A stretch of 64,000 bases of DNA, taken from contig CALSQY010000004.1 in the NCBI GenBank assembly GCA_943788615.1, forward strand, positions 496,001 through 560,000. The letters are read 5' to 3'. This document shows positions 55,399 through 64,000 of this stretch, one piece after another (positions within the stretch are counted from its first letter, which is position 1; each line of letters opens with the position of its first letter). This DNA comes from UBA4465 sp002292365. Lineage in GTDB: Bacteria > Bacteroidota > Bacteroidia > Cytophagales > Cyclobacteriaceae. The notes under the pieces were generated by a model. That model saw nothing but the letters and a program-made list of their open reading frames with translations, was not told where the DNA came from and did no database searches. Both the position numbers and the translations under genes were made by a program.

Positions 55399-56376
55399 AT
55401 GAGAGAAATTCAGTTCAGGGACGCTCTTCGGGAAGCTATGATAGAAGAAATGAGAAAAGATGAGAATATCTTTTTGATGGGAGAAGAAGTAGCTGATTAT
55501 AATGGTGCCTATAAAGTAAGTCAAGGTATGCTTGATGAATTTAGTACCAAGCGCGTAATTGATACACCCATCGCGGAATTAGGGTTTGCTGGAGTAGGTA
55601 TTGGAGCTGCAATGAATGGATTAAGACCCATTATTGAATTCATGACTTTTAACTTTTCTTTGGTCGCCATTGATCAAATTATCAATGGAGCTGCTAAAAT
55701 GCTCTCTATGTCCGGAGGCCAATACAACGTCCCCATCGTTTTTAGAGGACCTACCGGAAATGCAGGTCAATTAAGCTCTCAACATTCACAGAACTTTGAG
55801 AATTGGTTTGCAAACACACCTGGTTTGAAAGTGGTCGTTCCTTCGAATCCATACGACGCTAAAGGTCTTCTGAAGGCTGCCATAAGAGATAATGATCCTA
55901 CCATATTCATGGAATCTGAACTCATGTATGGTGACAAAGGAATAGTTCCAGAAGAAGAATATATACTAGAAATTGGTAAAGCCAATATCGTAAGGGAAGG
56001 AAAAGATGTTACCCTCGTCTCTTTTGGGAAATTCATGAAAATTGCCAATGAGTGCGCCATTGAAATGAAAAAAGAAGGCGTAGATGTTGAGGTGATTGAT
56101 TTAAGATCTGTCAGACCCATCGATTATGAAACCATCATTACCTCAGTAAAGAAAACTAATCGATTGGTTTTGTTGGAAGAAACATGGCCTGTTGCCTCCA
56201 TTTCATCAGACATCAGCCATATTGTACAAAGAAATGCCTTTGACCACTTAGACGCACCCATATACAGGGTTGTAAGCAAAGATTTACCTTTGCCCTATGC
56301 GCCTACTTTGATTGAGGAAATATTACCAAATGTCAAAAAAACCATCACAGCCATCAATGCGGTTATGTATCGATAA
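55399..56376 (+). CDS. pdhB: Pyruvate dehydrogenase E1 component, beta subunit
   Basis: 325 residues. Transketolase-type E1 beta landmarks: FRDALREAMIEEMRKDENIF, GEEVADYNGAYKVSQG, DTPIAELGFAGVGIGAA, FMTFNFSLVAIDQIINGAAK, FRGPTGNAGQLSSQHSQNFE, VPSNPYDAKGLLKAAIRD and the C-terminal VVLLEETWP-like segment. With the alpha subunit (not in this window) it decarboxylates pyruvate using ThDP. Monocistronic here. Branched-chain E1 beta is the alternative, but the NAGQLSSQHSQ region fits PDH. Confidence 0.92.
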   Translation: MREIQFRDALREAMIEEMRKDENIFLMGEEVADYNGAYKVSQGMLDEFSTKRVIDTPIAELGFAGVGIGAAMNGLRPIIEFMTFNFSLVAIDQIINGAAKMLSMSGGQYNVPIVFRGPTGNAGQLSSQHSQNFENWFANTPGLKVVVPSNPYDAKGLLKAAIRDNDPTIFMESELMYGDKGIVPEEEYILEIGKANIVREGKDVTLVSFGKFMKIANECAIEMKKEGVDVEVIDLRSVRPIDYETIITSVKKTNRLVLLEETWPVASISSDISHIVQRNAFDHLDAPIYRVVSKDLPLPYAPTLIEEILPNVKKTITAINAVMYR

Positions 56377-56392
56377 AATTCGTTGAAAAAGG

Positions 56393-57718
56393 TCACTTCA
56401 TAAAGCTTGACAATGCTTTGGCTCCGCCCATCTTATTCATAGATTTCATCATTTTACGCATATGATCAAACTGCTTAAGCAACTGATTCACTTCTGTCAC
56501 GGTCGTACCGCTTCCTTTCGCTATTCTGATTTTTCTACTCCTATTCATGAGTTCCGGACTGGATCTTTCCTTGGGTGTCATGGATTTAATAATGGCCTCT
56601 ATAGGCTTTAAGCTATTGTCATCAATATCAACGTCTTTTATCGCCTTTCCCATACCAGGTATCATTCCAACGATATCCTTAAGACTTCCCATCTTTTTGA
56701 TCTGTTCCATTTGAATTAAAAAATCATCAAAGCCAAACTGGTTTTTTTTGATTTTTTTATTGATTCTCTGAGTCTCTTTTTCATCAAAATTTTGCTGGGC
56801 CCTTTCTACTAAGGTCAACACATCACCCATTCCCAAAATTCGCTTCGCCATACGATCTGGATAAAACTGATCCATAGCATCCATTTTTTCACCCGTAGAA
56901 ATGAATTTAATCGGTTTTTCCACTTGCCTTCTTACAGATAAGGCGGCGCCTCCACGTGTATCACCATCAAGCTTGGTAAGCACCACCCCATCAAAATCAA
57001 GACGCTCATTGAACGCTTGGGCCGTATGAACCGCATCTTGCCCTGTCATGGCATCAACTACAAATAAAGTCTCGGCAGGTTTTATTTCTTTTTTGAGTTC
57101 TGAAATTTCAGCCATCATTTGTTCATCAATAGCCAAACGACCTGCCGTATCAATGATTAATGATTTTTTTCCATGGGCCTTGGCGTATTTTATGGCATTT
57201 TTGGCAATAGAAATCACGTCTTTATTATCTGCTTCAGCAAAGACCTCAACGTCTATTTGTTCACCCAGCACTTTAAGTTGGTCTATCGCTGCTGGCCTGT
57301 AAACATCACAAGCAACCAATAAAACCGAGTGACCTTTCTTCTTTATATTATGGGCCAATTTTCCGGAAAACGTAGTTTTACCAGAGCCCTGAAGACCTGC
57401 TATAAGTATAATATTGGGATTACCGTCTAAATTGACAGGAACGCTTTCTTGACCCATCAATACAGTCAGCTCTTCGGCCACTATTTTAGTCAATAGCTGG
57501 CCTGGAGAAACAGAAATCAAGACATCCTGCCCCATCGCCTTTAATCTGATCGAATCAGTAACGTCTTTGGCCACTTTGTAATTAACATCCGCATCGATCA
57601 ATGCCCGTCGGATCTCTTTTACTGTGGCGGCAACATTTAATTCGGTGATCCTACCTTGACCCTTAATATTTTTAAAGGCACGATCAAGTTTAGCACTCAG
57701 ATTATCAAACATATACAA
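56393..57718 (-). CDS. ffh: Signal recognition particle protein Ffh
   Basis: 441 residues (a second ATG two codons in is equally good). N and G domains: GLQGSGKTTFSGKLA P-loop, DVYRPAAIDQLK, DTAGRL, TKLDGDTRGGAAL. The C-terminal methionine-rich M domain carries RSRKIRIAKGSGTTVTEVN and ends with KMMKSMNKMGG. It binds 4.5S RNA and signal sequences and passes nascent membrane proteins to FtsY. Convergent with pdhB, 16 bases apart. Confidence 0.96.
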   Translation of the reverse strand: MYMFDNLSAKLDRAFKNIKGQGRITELNVAATVKEIRRALIDADVNYKVAKDVTDSIRLKAMGQDVLISVSPGQLLTKIVAEELTVLMGQESVPVNLDGNPNIILIAGLQGSGKTTFSGKLAHNIKKKGHSVLLVACDVYRPAAIDQLKVLGEQIDVEVFAEADNKDVISIAKNAIKYAKAHGKKSLIIDTAGRLAIDEQMMAEISELKKEIKPAETLFVVDAMTGQDAVHTAQAFNERLDFDGVVLTKLDGDTRGGAALSVRRQVEKPIKFISTGEKMDAMDQFYPDRMAKRILGMGDVLTLVERAQQNFDEKETQRINKKIKKNQFGFDDFLIQMEQIKKMGSLKDIVGMIPGMGKAIKDVDIDDNSLKPIEAIIKSMTPKERSSPELMNRSRKIRIAKGSGTTVTEVNQLLKQFDHMRKMMKSMNKMGGAKALSSFMK

Positions 57719-57843
57719 TAATTTGTCTTTGTTTTAAAATGTAAAATTAACAATATAGGATATATAAAAATCAATTTTCACCAATTTTTGAGACCTAAAA
57801 TATACTCTGTAGAAAGCCTCATTTTATGGTTAGTAAAGAAAAA

Positions 57844-58314
57844 CTAAGAATTCAAAATAGGGCTCAAATTCGCTGGGGAATATTTAATCGATTTTAACGT
57901 TTTATCATCCCCCTCTCTAAAAACCAGATATTTACCTGATACTTCTCTATAATAACAATGAGTATCTTTCTTTTCTTTATAGTGAGCAACCGTAGCAAGT
58001 GCTTCCTCTTCACTCTCACAGGCTTTACTCATATTGGATCTTTGCACTTCATTGAAGAGTGCTAGAAACTTTTCGCCCAATCCAAACTCAAGAATGGCAC
58101 CTGAAAGCACGTATTGGATATCACATAGGGCATCTGCAATTTCCACCATATCTTTTTCAGCAATGGCCTCTTTAAGCTCTTGTAATTCCTCATCAATTAA
58201 GGATACCCTTAAATCACATCGTTGCTTTGAAGGGATTTGAGGTTGATTTAAAATCGGATGTTGGAAGGTTTTATGAAAACGGGCTACCTGATTAAGCGAG
58301 TCAATTTTATCCAT
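57844..58314 (-). CDS. MazG-like nucleoside triphosphate pyrophosphohydrolase (PRA-PH fold)
   Basis: 156 residues, all-alpha. Metal-binding Glu/Asp pattern: SLIDEELQELKEAIAEKD and EIADALCDIQYVLSGAIL, typical of the all-alpha NTP pyrophosphatases (dUTPase/MazG/HisE superfamily). The remaining part (SNMSKACESEEEALATV) is the known extension of the small phage/bacterial group acting on nucleotides. Probably housecleaning of non-canonical NTPs. Single gene. Confidence 0.82.
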   Translation of the reverse strand: MDKIDSLNQVARFHKTFQHPILNQPQIPSKQRCDLRVSLIDEELQELKEAIAEKDMVEIADALCDIQYVLSGAILEFGLGEKFLALFNEVQRSNMSKACESEEEALATVAHYKEKKDTHCYYREVSGKYLVFREGDDKTLKSIKYSPANLSPILNS

Positions 58315-58321
58315 TTAGAAA

Positions 58322-58435
58322 TTAATGTTTGATTTTTTTAGATTCATTTTTCATTACCAAAGATAAGAAAAAGGCAAATCCTCCCACTATAAATGTGAGA
58401 ATGAAAATCATACTGATCAATGCTTGACTACTCAT
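58322..58435 (-). CDS. MetS-type small subunit of the NSS transporter
   Basis: 37 residues, starting ATG at 58435 and overlapping the transporter stop by 4 bases (ATGA). One membrane helix (ISMIFILTFIVGGFAFFLSL) is followed by a basic tail ending in Lys and His. Tiny membrane partners of this form follow MetP-type NSS transporters and are needed for activity in Corynebacterium. The size, position and coupling fit that family. Confidence 0.82.
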   Translation of the reverse strand: MSSQALISMIFILTFIVGGFAFFLSLVMKNESKKIKH

Positions 58436-59922
58436 TTGTTGACAAATTTACGATACAAAAAATTATTGGCGATCAATCCAATGATCAATACGCCTGTCCA
58501 TTGGGTAATAATGGACGCATTGCTGTAAACATCTATCACATTCCAATGACCTGAGGCGTCCAACCAGGTATAATCACTGTATCCCCTAGACATCCACCAA
58601 TAAATTAAAAAAAGTGCCAAAGGAATATTTAGCATCATACATATTTTGAAATAAAGAGAAGAGACTTTAAAATCAGAATCTAAGTCTATGAAATTCTTTT
58701 TGAATTCTGTAAACCCATATTTAGCCACGGCAAATAAAATAAATAGACCTGACACAATCAATCCTACACCCCAAACCCAATCTTGATTCGAGAAAAAATC
58801 TAAACTGTAGGCCGAGGGAAATCCAAAAATTATAAAGAAAAATATGACATTTTTAATCGATTTAGCACGCGAAAAACCTAAATCGCTCAAGTTTTTGATA
58901 AATAATTCTATCATGGCCAATAATGAACTCACCGCCGCAAAGAACAACGCCAAAAAGAAAACACTTGACAGCAAGGCTCCGCCTTGAATATTTGAAAACA
59001 AAACGGGGATGACGGTAAAGGTCAACGCTTGATTCCCACTCTGAAGATAACTAATGGCAGCCGCTTCTGTTTGCGCCATAGCAAAAACTGCAGGTAAAAT
59101 AGCCATTCCAGCCATTAATGAGGCTAAATTATTTCCGAAGGCACCTACAAAAGTATTGAGTGTGACGTCTTCTTTGTCACTAGAATAAGAAGATATGGTC
59201 ATGATCAACCCCCACCCTGCCCCAGTCGACCAAGCTGATTGGGTCAATGCCTCTATCCATATTATCGGATCAGAAAAATGATCGAAATTAATGACAAACA
59301 TGTATTCCAATCCCATCAATCCTTTTTCCATATTCAAAGCAATAATGGCCACGATAATCAAAAGGACAAAAAGTGCAGGTATCAATATTTTATTGGCTCG
59401 TTCCAATCCTTTTTGCACACCCCGTGCCAATAACAATGAACCTAAAATAACAATCGCTATATAAAGCAAAATAGTGATCCAATTCCCGTTGGATACAGAG
59501 TTCCAAAATTGATGAAGGTAATCTGGATTTTCGATCAACCGTGATTTCAGCGATTGCTCATCTAATATATTTGATACTGAAAAACTAAAATAGCGCAAGG
59601 CCCATGCCGTAACGACAGAATAATAAAAGGCAATACCCAAGGTACAAATGGTTATAAAAAACCCCATAAAAGTGAAGGGTTTACCCGCAAGCATCGTAAA
59701 AGATCCAATAACGCCTTTTTTATACTTCTTCCCAATTGAGAATTCGGCCAAGAGCAAAGGAATGGACCAGATGAGTAAAAAGAAAATCCAAAGTAATAAG
59801 AAAGCGCCTCCATATTGACCCGCAAGTCTAGGGAATCGCCAAAGATTTCCTGCTCCGATAGCCATGCCCAATGAAGCCAAGATAATACCCCATCGATTAC
59901 TGAATTGTTCTACTTGTTTCAC
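58432..59922 (-). CDS. Sodium-dependent NSS family transporter (MetP-like)
   Basis: 496 residues with eleven or twelve helices. NSS hallmarks: WGIILASLGMAIGAGNLWRFPRL in helix 1, GLERANKILIPALFV, and WSTGAGWGLIMTISSY in helix 6-7. It transports an amino acid with Na+; the MetS-type downstream partner suggests methionine or a neutral aliphatic amino acid. Together they form a two-gene operon. Confidence 0.9.
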   Translation of the reverse strand: MKQVEQFSNRWGIILASLGMAIGAGNLWRFPRLAGQYGGAFLLLWIFFLLIWSIPLLLAEFSIGKKYKKGVIGSFTMLAGKPFTFMGFFITICTLGIAFYYSVVTAWALRYFSFSVSNILDEQSLKSRLIENPDYLHQFWNSVSNGNWITILLYIAIVILGSLLLARGVQKGLERANKILIPALFVLLIIVAIIALNMEKGLMGLEYMFVINFDHFSDPIIWIEALTQSAWSTGAGWGLIMTISSYSSDKEDVTLNTFVGAFGNNLASLMAGMAILPAVFAMAQTEAAAISYLQSGNQALTFTVIPVLFSNIQGGALLSSVFFLALFFAAVSSLLAMIELFIKNLSDLGFSRAKSIKNVIFFFIIFGFPSAYSLDFFSNQDWVWGVGLIVSGLFILFAVAKYGFTEFKKNFIDLDSDFKVSSLYFKICMMLNIPLALFLIYWWMSRGYSDYTWLDASGHWNVIDVYSNASIITQWTGVLIIGLIANNFLYRKFVNK

Positions 59923-60149
59923 TCCTTTTTATTTAGAACTTAGGATAGGGAATATAATATAAAATTATGAGACAGAGCCTTAATTTTTTTTAATTAACTA
60001 AAATCAATAATGTCTTCATCTACCGCTGTTTTTTTTGAATGACTTAATCCCGTAAGCACTGAAATAAGTGATCTAAATACCTCCAAATTTATCATTATAA
60101 TCTGAATGCCGCCGTTTTTAATTCCAAATAACGTAGAGAGTTCATTTAT

Positions 60150-60185
60150 AAACTAATTTAGTTGTATGCGCAACTAAATTAGTTT
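60150..60185. promoter_or_regulatory. Perfect 15-base inverted repeat, likely operator of the MarR/RND operon
   Basis: AAACTAATTTAGTTG (60150-60164) and CAACTAAATTAGTTT (60171-60185) are exact reverse complements, separated by TATGCG. It sits 20 bases before the MarR-family gene, as autoregulatory MarR operators usually do. No T-run follows, so it is not a terminator. Confidence 0.8.
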
Positions 60186-60204
60186 AAATTGTGCTCAAAT
60201 TATC

Positions 60205-60681
60205 ATGCGAAAAGAAGATTATTTTCCACAATTTGAAAAGCTCTTATTACCGTGGCTGGGGCGGGCAATGAAATCCTTCGATTTTCATCTGGCCGATGAG
60301 CTCTTGAATGCTGGAATATCTTTGAGTAAGCACCAGATTATACTCTTACGCATATTGAGCATGGAGGATGGAATTCCACAAAATGATCTAGCCTTCATTA
60401 CTGACAGAGACAAAACCTCCTTGACCCGCCTCATTTCAACTATGGAGCGTAAAAAGCTTTTGAAGCGTAAAACTTGTGAAACAGACAAAAGAGTCAATAA
60501 TGTTTTTATCACTCAAAAAGGTTTAGAGGAAACAAAAATGGCGTTTCCTCTCATTATTAATGAAATCGATAACATTCAACAGAAAATAAACGCTAAAGAG
60601 ATCGAGACTACCATCAAAGTTTTAAAACAAATAATCACCTTTACAAATCGTAAAGAGCTTCCAATCACTATCCTGAAATAA
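60205..60681 (+). CDS. MarR family transcriptional regulator
   Basis: 158 residues. The winged helix-turn-helix is clear: LSKHQIILLRIL, GIPQNDLAFITDRDKTSLTR (recognition helix), LISTMERKKLLKR and DKRVNNVFITQKG (wing). It probably represses the RND pump genes that follow 1 base later by binding the palindrome upstream; the effector is unknown. Confidence 0.9.
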   Translation: MRKEDYFPQFEKLLLPWLGRAMKSFDFHLADELLNAGISLSKHQIILLRILSMEDGIPQNDLAFITDRDKTSLTRLISTMERKKLLKRKTCETDKRVNNVFITQKGLEETKMAFPLIINEIDNIQQKINAKEIETTIKVLKQIITFTNRKELPITILK

Positions 60682-60682
60682 A

Positions 60683-61795
60683 ATGAGACAAATAACTATC
60701 GTATTGGGAATAATCATCTTCGTCGGATCTATCTTCGGAGCTCAAAAGATTATTTCAAGTAAAAAAAGCTTTAAATCTAGAGAAATCGAAGCCCTTCCTT
60801 TTGCTTCTGTGAGCACAGTTAAAAATAAAACCATCTCAGTTTTCATTCGAGAGCAAGGGAGATTAATCGCTAAAAAAAGAACCAATTTATATGCCGAAGT
60901 TCAAGGCATCATGAAGGTCCGATCCAAAGAGTTTAAAATAGGTGTCGCTTTTAAAAAAGGTGAGATTATGATTGATATGGCCAATGACGCCTACTATGCC
61001 AACCTTCAAGCTCAAAAAAGTATACTTCAAAATCTGATCACCAGCATTTTACCAGATCTAAGACTTGATTACCCCAAAGCATACGAAAAATGGGGGAAGT
61101 ACCTAGACGAATTTGAGTTAAGCCAACCTTTAAAAAATCTACCAAAAACTTCCTCTGATCAAGAAAAATTCTTTATCACAGGGAAAAATATTTATACCAC
61201 TTATTATAACACCAGAAATTTAGAATTAATCTACCAAAAGCACCTCATTAGAGCTCCCTTCGATGGTATCCTAACCTCAGCCGCGGTGGAGGCTGGCACG
61301 GTCATTCGGACGGGTCAGCTACTCGGCGAATTCATTGATCCTTCAGCATATGAAATGCAAGCAGATATCGGGAAAAACATGATATCAGCCATCAACATAG
61401 GAGTGCAAGTACAGGTTTATGCACCTGACCAGAAAGATCAACCATATCTAGGTACGGTCATTCGAGTAAATGGGAAAATTGATCAAGAAACACAAACTGT
61501 TAAAGCTTTCATCCTACTAAAAGAACCTTCTTTAAAGGAAGGCATGTATCTCGAGGCCATCATTCCTGTTCAAAAAATTGATCACGCATTTGAAGTAAAT
61601 AGATCACTTGTGGTAAATCAGAACCAACTTTTTATTGTCCAAGACAGTATTTTAACCCTCCTACCCATCAACATACTTCACAAGGGTGAAAAGAACCTTG
61701 TTGTTAATGGACTGACAGATGGTATGCTCTTTGTAGATCGACCCATTCCTAATGCTTACCAAGGTATGAAAGTAGCCCTCCAACGCACCAAATAA
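60683..61795 (+). CDS. RND efflux membrane fusion (periplasmic adaptor) protein
   Basis: 370 residues with an N-terminal anchor (IVLGIIIFVGSIFGAQ). Lipoyl half-motifs NLYAEVQGIMKVRS and LIRAPFDGILTSAAVEAGTVI, a short helical hairpin (about 105-190), and a beta-barrel with DPSAYEMQADIG. It links the inner-membrane pump to the outer-membrane channel. It is directly after marR; the pump gene starts 7 bases later. Confidence 0.88.
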   Translation: MRQITIVLGIIIFVGSIFGAQKIISSKKSFKSREIEALPFASVSTVKNKTISVFIREQGRLIAKKRTNLYAEVQGIMKVRSKEFKIGVAFKKGEIMIDMANDAYYANLQAQKSILQNLITSILPDLRLDYPKAYEKWGKYLDEFELSQPLKNLPKTSSDQEKFFITGKNIYTTYYNTRNLELIYQKHLIRAPFDGILTSAAVEAGTVIRTGQLLGEFIDPSAYEMQADIGKNMISAINIGVQVQVYAPDQKDQPYLGTVIRVNGKIDQETQTVKAFILLKEPSLKEGMYLEAIIPVQKIDHAFEVNRSLVVNQNQLFIVQDSILTLLPINILHKGEKNLVVNGLTDGMLFVDRPIPNAYQGMKVALQRTK

Positions 61796-61801
61796 ATAAG
61801 T

Positions 61802-64000
61802 ATGCGAAATATCATTAAATATTTTATCAATTATCCTATAGCAGGTTGGTTGATCGTTATTTCCTTTTCGGTGTTGGGCTTGGCTGGAGTAAGCAATTTA
61901 AAGTCGTCTTTTTTTCCATTAATAGAAAATAGAAATATTTCTATCAATGTAATATATCCGGGTGCCTCACCGCAGGAAATGGAGGAAGGAATCATCTTGA
62001 AAATAGAAGACAACCTCAAAGGAATTGTGGGGATCGATCGTTTTACCTCTACCTCAAAAGAAAACTCAGCAAATATATTGATAGAGGTGCTTAAGGGATA
62101 TAATATCGATGCTACGCTTTCTGATGTAAAAAATGCAGTGAACAAGATTCCCTCGTTTCCTACGAACATGGAGCCCCCTATTATTGCTAAGCAAATATTT
62201 ACCTCAGATGCCATTTCTATTGTCTTAAGTGGTGAAAATATTCCCTTAATGACTTTAAAATCATTTGGAAGAAAGGTAGAGGATGACTTGAGAAGCTTTG
62301 AGGGAATCTCACAAATAAACGTTTCAGGGTATCCCGACGAGGAAATAGAAATTGCCTTGAACGAAGATAAAATGCGAGCCTATCAACTGACTTTTCAAGA
62401 GATTGCGGCAGCGATAACCTCCACTAATATTTTGGTTACTGGGGGTTCTATTAAAACCTCTCAAGAAGAATACCTTATTCGGGTCAGTAACCGAAAATAT
62501 TATGGGGTAGAATTTGACCAAATTATTTTAAAAAGCAATGAAAATGGTAAACTCATCAGGCTTCAGGATATTGCAGTTATCACTGACAAATGGTCTGAAT
62601 CCCCAGATAGAGCCTATTTTAATGGCAAGCCCTCCGTCCAATTGAATGTAAAGGCTACGATATCTGAAGATTTGATAGAGGTAGCAGAAAATGTAAAAGC
62701 CTATGTAACTGATTTTAATAATAAAAATGACAACCTCCAGTTGGCCATCATCAGTGATCGATCCGTGGTAGTAGTCGAACGTATCAATTTGCTCTTGAAA
62801 AATGCCTTGCAGGGAATTATTCTTGTACTCATTTTTCTCGCTCTCTTCCTTAAGCCAAGATTGGCTTTTTGGGTCGCTTTTGGTTTGCCATTTGCCTTTT
62901 TAGGTATGTTCATATTTGCAGGGTTTTTTAATGTAACCATCAACATCGTTTCTTTGTTCGGTATGATCATTGTCATTGGCATACTCGTTGATGACGGTAT
63001 CGTGATTTCAGAAAACATCTATCACCATTATGAAAAAGGGAAAACTCGAATGCAAGCAGCCATCGATGGTACGATGGAGGTTCTACCCGCCATCACCTCT
63101 GCCATTCTTACCACCCTTGTCGCATTCTCATCCTTCTTTTTTTTAGAGGGTCGAATTGGGGAGTTTTTTGGAGAAACGGCTACGATTGTTATTCTCACCC
63201 TAGGGCTCTCTTTAATTGAGGCATTGATCATTCTGCCTTCTCATATATCACACTCCAAATCGTTGACTAAAGCCCAAAAAACTTATTGGTTCAATGCTTA
63301 TGCAGATCAATTTATGTCATGGATGCGCGATAATATTTATGCTCCTACGCTGCGCTTTTATTTGAAAAATAAAGTTTTAGGCTTTGGGATCACCTTGGCC
63401 CTACTTGTATTGACATTGGGATCAATGGGTGGAGGCATCATCAAATTTTCTTTTTTTCCACAAATAGCCAGTGATCGACTACAAATAAGTTTGAAAATGC
63501 CTCAAGGTACTAATGAGGCCGTCGCAGATTCAATTATTACTCATATTGAAAATCAGGCCTGGAAGGTAAATGACTCACTTTCAGAATTACAAACTGGGAA
63601 TTTAGCTGTCATTCAGAATATCATCCGCCGTGTGGGTCCTGGGACATCAGTAGCCTCACTAACTATCAATTTACTGTCTGGAGAAACGCGTGATGCTCCG
63701 GCCTATTTGGTCTCATCCGCGATCGATGAAAAAGTAGGAAATGTAGATGGTACTGAAACATTAATTTATGGTTCTGGAAATTATTTCGGTGGTAAACCCA
63801 TTTCAGTATCCTTATTGAGTAATAATACCCAAGAGTTGAAAGAAGCCAAATTATTGGTCAAGAACTATTTAAAAGAGAATAACCTACTCAAGGATATTGA
63901 AGACAATGATCCCGCAGGCATAAAAGAGATAAAACTTGAACTCACAGAAAATGGCTATGCCTTAGGCTTCCGACTCAATACCCTGATAAATCAAGTACGA
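61802..64000 (+). CDS. RND efflux pump permease (AcrB/HAE family, partial, 3' end outside window)
   Basis: 733 residues visible, with no stop before the window end. MRNIIKYFINYPIAGW starts helix 1; IYPGASPQEMEEGI, the loop VSGYPDEEIEIALNEDKMRAY, and SLFGMIIVIGILVDDGIVISENIYHH in helix 4 with the proton-relay Asp pair (LVDDGIV). Helices 5-6 (ILTTLVAFSSFFFLEG) follow. It exports an unknown compound, driven by protons; the gene is under the MarR regulator. Confidence 0.93.
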   Translation, partial: MRNIIKYFINYPIAGWLIVISFSVLGLAGVSNLKSSFFPLIENRNISINVIYPGASPQEMEEGIILKIEDNLKGIVGIDRFTSTSKENSANILIEVLKGYNIDATLSDVKNAVNKIPSFPTNMEPPIIAKQIFTSDAISIVLSGENIPLMTLKSFGRKVEDDLRSFEGISQINVSGYPDEEIEIALNEDKMRAYQLTFQEIAAAITSTNILVTGGSIKTSQEEYLIRVSNRKYYGVEFDQIILKSNENGKLIRLQDIAVITDKWSESPDRAYFNGKPSVQLNVKATISEDLIEVAENVKAYVTDFNNKNDNLQLAIISDRSVVVVERINLLLKNALQGIILVLIFLALFLKPRLAFWVAFGLPFAFLGMFIFAGFFNVTINIVSLFGMIIVIGILVDDGIVISENIYHHYEKGKTRMQAAIDGTMEVLPAITSAILTTLVAFSSFFFLEGRIGEFFGETATIVILTLGLSLIEALIILPSHISHSKSLTKAQKTYWFNAYADQFMSWMRDNIYAPTLRFYLKNKVLGFGITLALLVLTLGSMGGGIIKFSFFPQIASDRLQISLKMPQGTNEAVADSIITHIENQAWKVNDSLSELQTGNLAVIQNIIRRVGPGTSVASLTINLLSGETRDAPAYLVSSAIDEKVGNVDGTETLIYGSGNYFGGKPISVSLLSNNTQELKEAKLLVKNYLKENNLLKDIEDNDPAGIKEIKLELTENGYALGFRLNTLINQVR

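Noticed and set aside
55779..56120. 113-codon frame antisense to pdhB
   Set aside because: Sits wholly inside a well-supported gene, has no conserved motif and is what codon bias produces on the opposite strand.
61831..62214. 127-codon frame antisense to the RND pump gene
   Set aside because: A shadow frame over the well-supported permease; no signal, motif or upstream promoter.
1..64000. CRISPR arrays, insertion sequences, prophage or toxin-antitoxin pairs
   Set aside because: No repeated spacer pattern, transposase, integrase or typical small two-gene module was seen on either strand.

Overview
This window looks like chromosome from a Bacteroidota bacterium, probably a marine or gliding Cytophagia- or Saprospiria-type lineage. 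The evidence is moderately AT-rich DNA, many lipoproteins with a C-terminal-Cys lipobox, a secreted protein with the gliding-motility-associated (type 9 secretion, type B) C-terminal domain, a MetP/MetS-type NSS transporter pair, OmpA/PD40 proteins, a Bacteroidota-type promoter pattern (TTG, 19-21 bases, TAnnTTTG) before several genes, and weak or absent Shine-Dalgarno sequences. No phage, insertion sequence or CRISPR array was seen.

Layout. 1-6587 (minus): a sugar-oxidation operon with two tandem Gfo/Idh/MocA oxidoreductases, a sugar phosphate isomerase-like TIM barrel, and a giant lipoprotein fusing a haem c domain, PA14, a sorbosone-dehydrogenase-type propeller and the start of a 3-keto-disaccharide hydrolase (DUF1080) domain. 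6959-11971 (plus): exported M28 peptidase, an odd Cu/Zn-SOD-like lipoprotein, M19 dipeptidase and gamma-glutamyltransferase, a plausible periplasmic gamma-glutamyl peptide degradation set. 11968-15542: an OmpA/PD40 protein, then two frameshifted genes (a 2-hydroxyacid dehydrogenase and a DUF2911 protein). 15619-19907 (minus): a sodium/solute symporter and a large secreted LmbE-type deacetylase.

20250-24518 (plus) is the most unusual part: a tight four-gene operon with a fatty acid hydroxylase/sterol desaturase-type enzyme, a KAS III-like ketosynthase fused to a haem-oxygenase-like di-iron oxidase domain, a fatty acid desaturase and an unrecognised protein. It looks like an undescribed lipid or hydrocarbon pathway, preceded by a dyad that could be an operator.

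24625-33760 is mostly household: creatininase family, menC, queA, a DUF3298 lipoprotein, acyl-CoA ligase, a membrane protein, an S9 peptidase and a DinB/YfiT protein. 33894-37662 holds a Na+/solute symporter divergent from a cysteine dioxygenase plus cysteine-sulfinate-decarboxylase pair, a likely hypotaurine/taurine biosynthesis unit of visibly lower GC. 38038-40351 holds a sulfatase and an SMP-30-like lactonase; it is followed by a decayed sugar-MFS gene and one tRNA (CAU). 42127-58435 is core metabolism and information processing: gltBD, two small Bacteroidota proteins, hisS, a T9SS cargo protein, ybaB, a glycosyltransferase, a PspC protein, an OmpA/TPR lipoprotein, pdhB, ffh, a MazG-like protein and the metS/metP-type transporter. 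60150-64000 is a MarR-controlled RND efflux operon with a perfect 15-base inverted repeat as likely operator; the pump gene runs off the window.

All identifications are by reading motifs and remembered family signatures; no database search was run.
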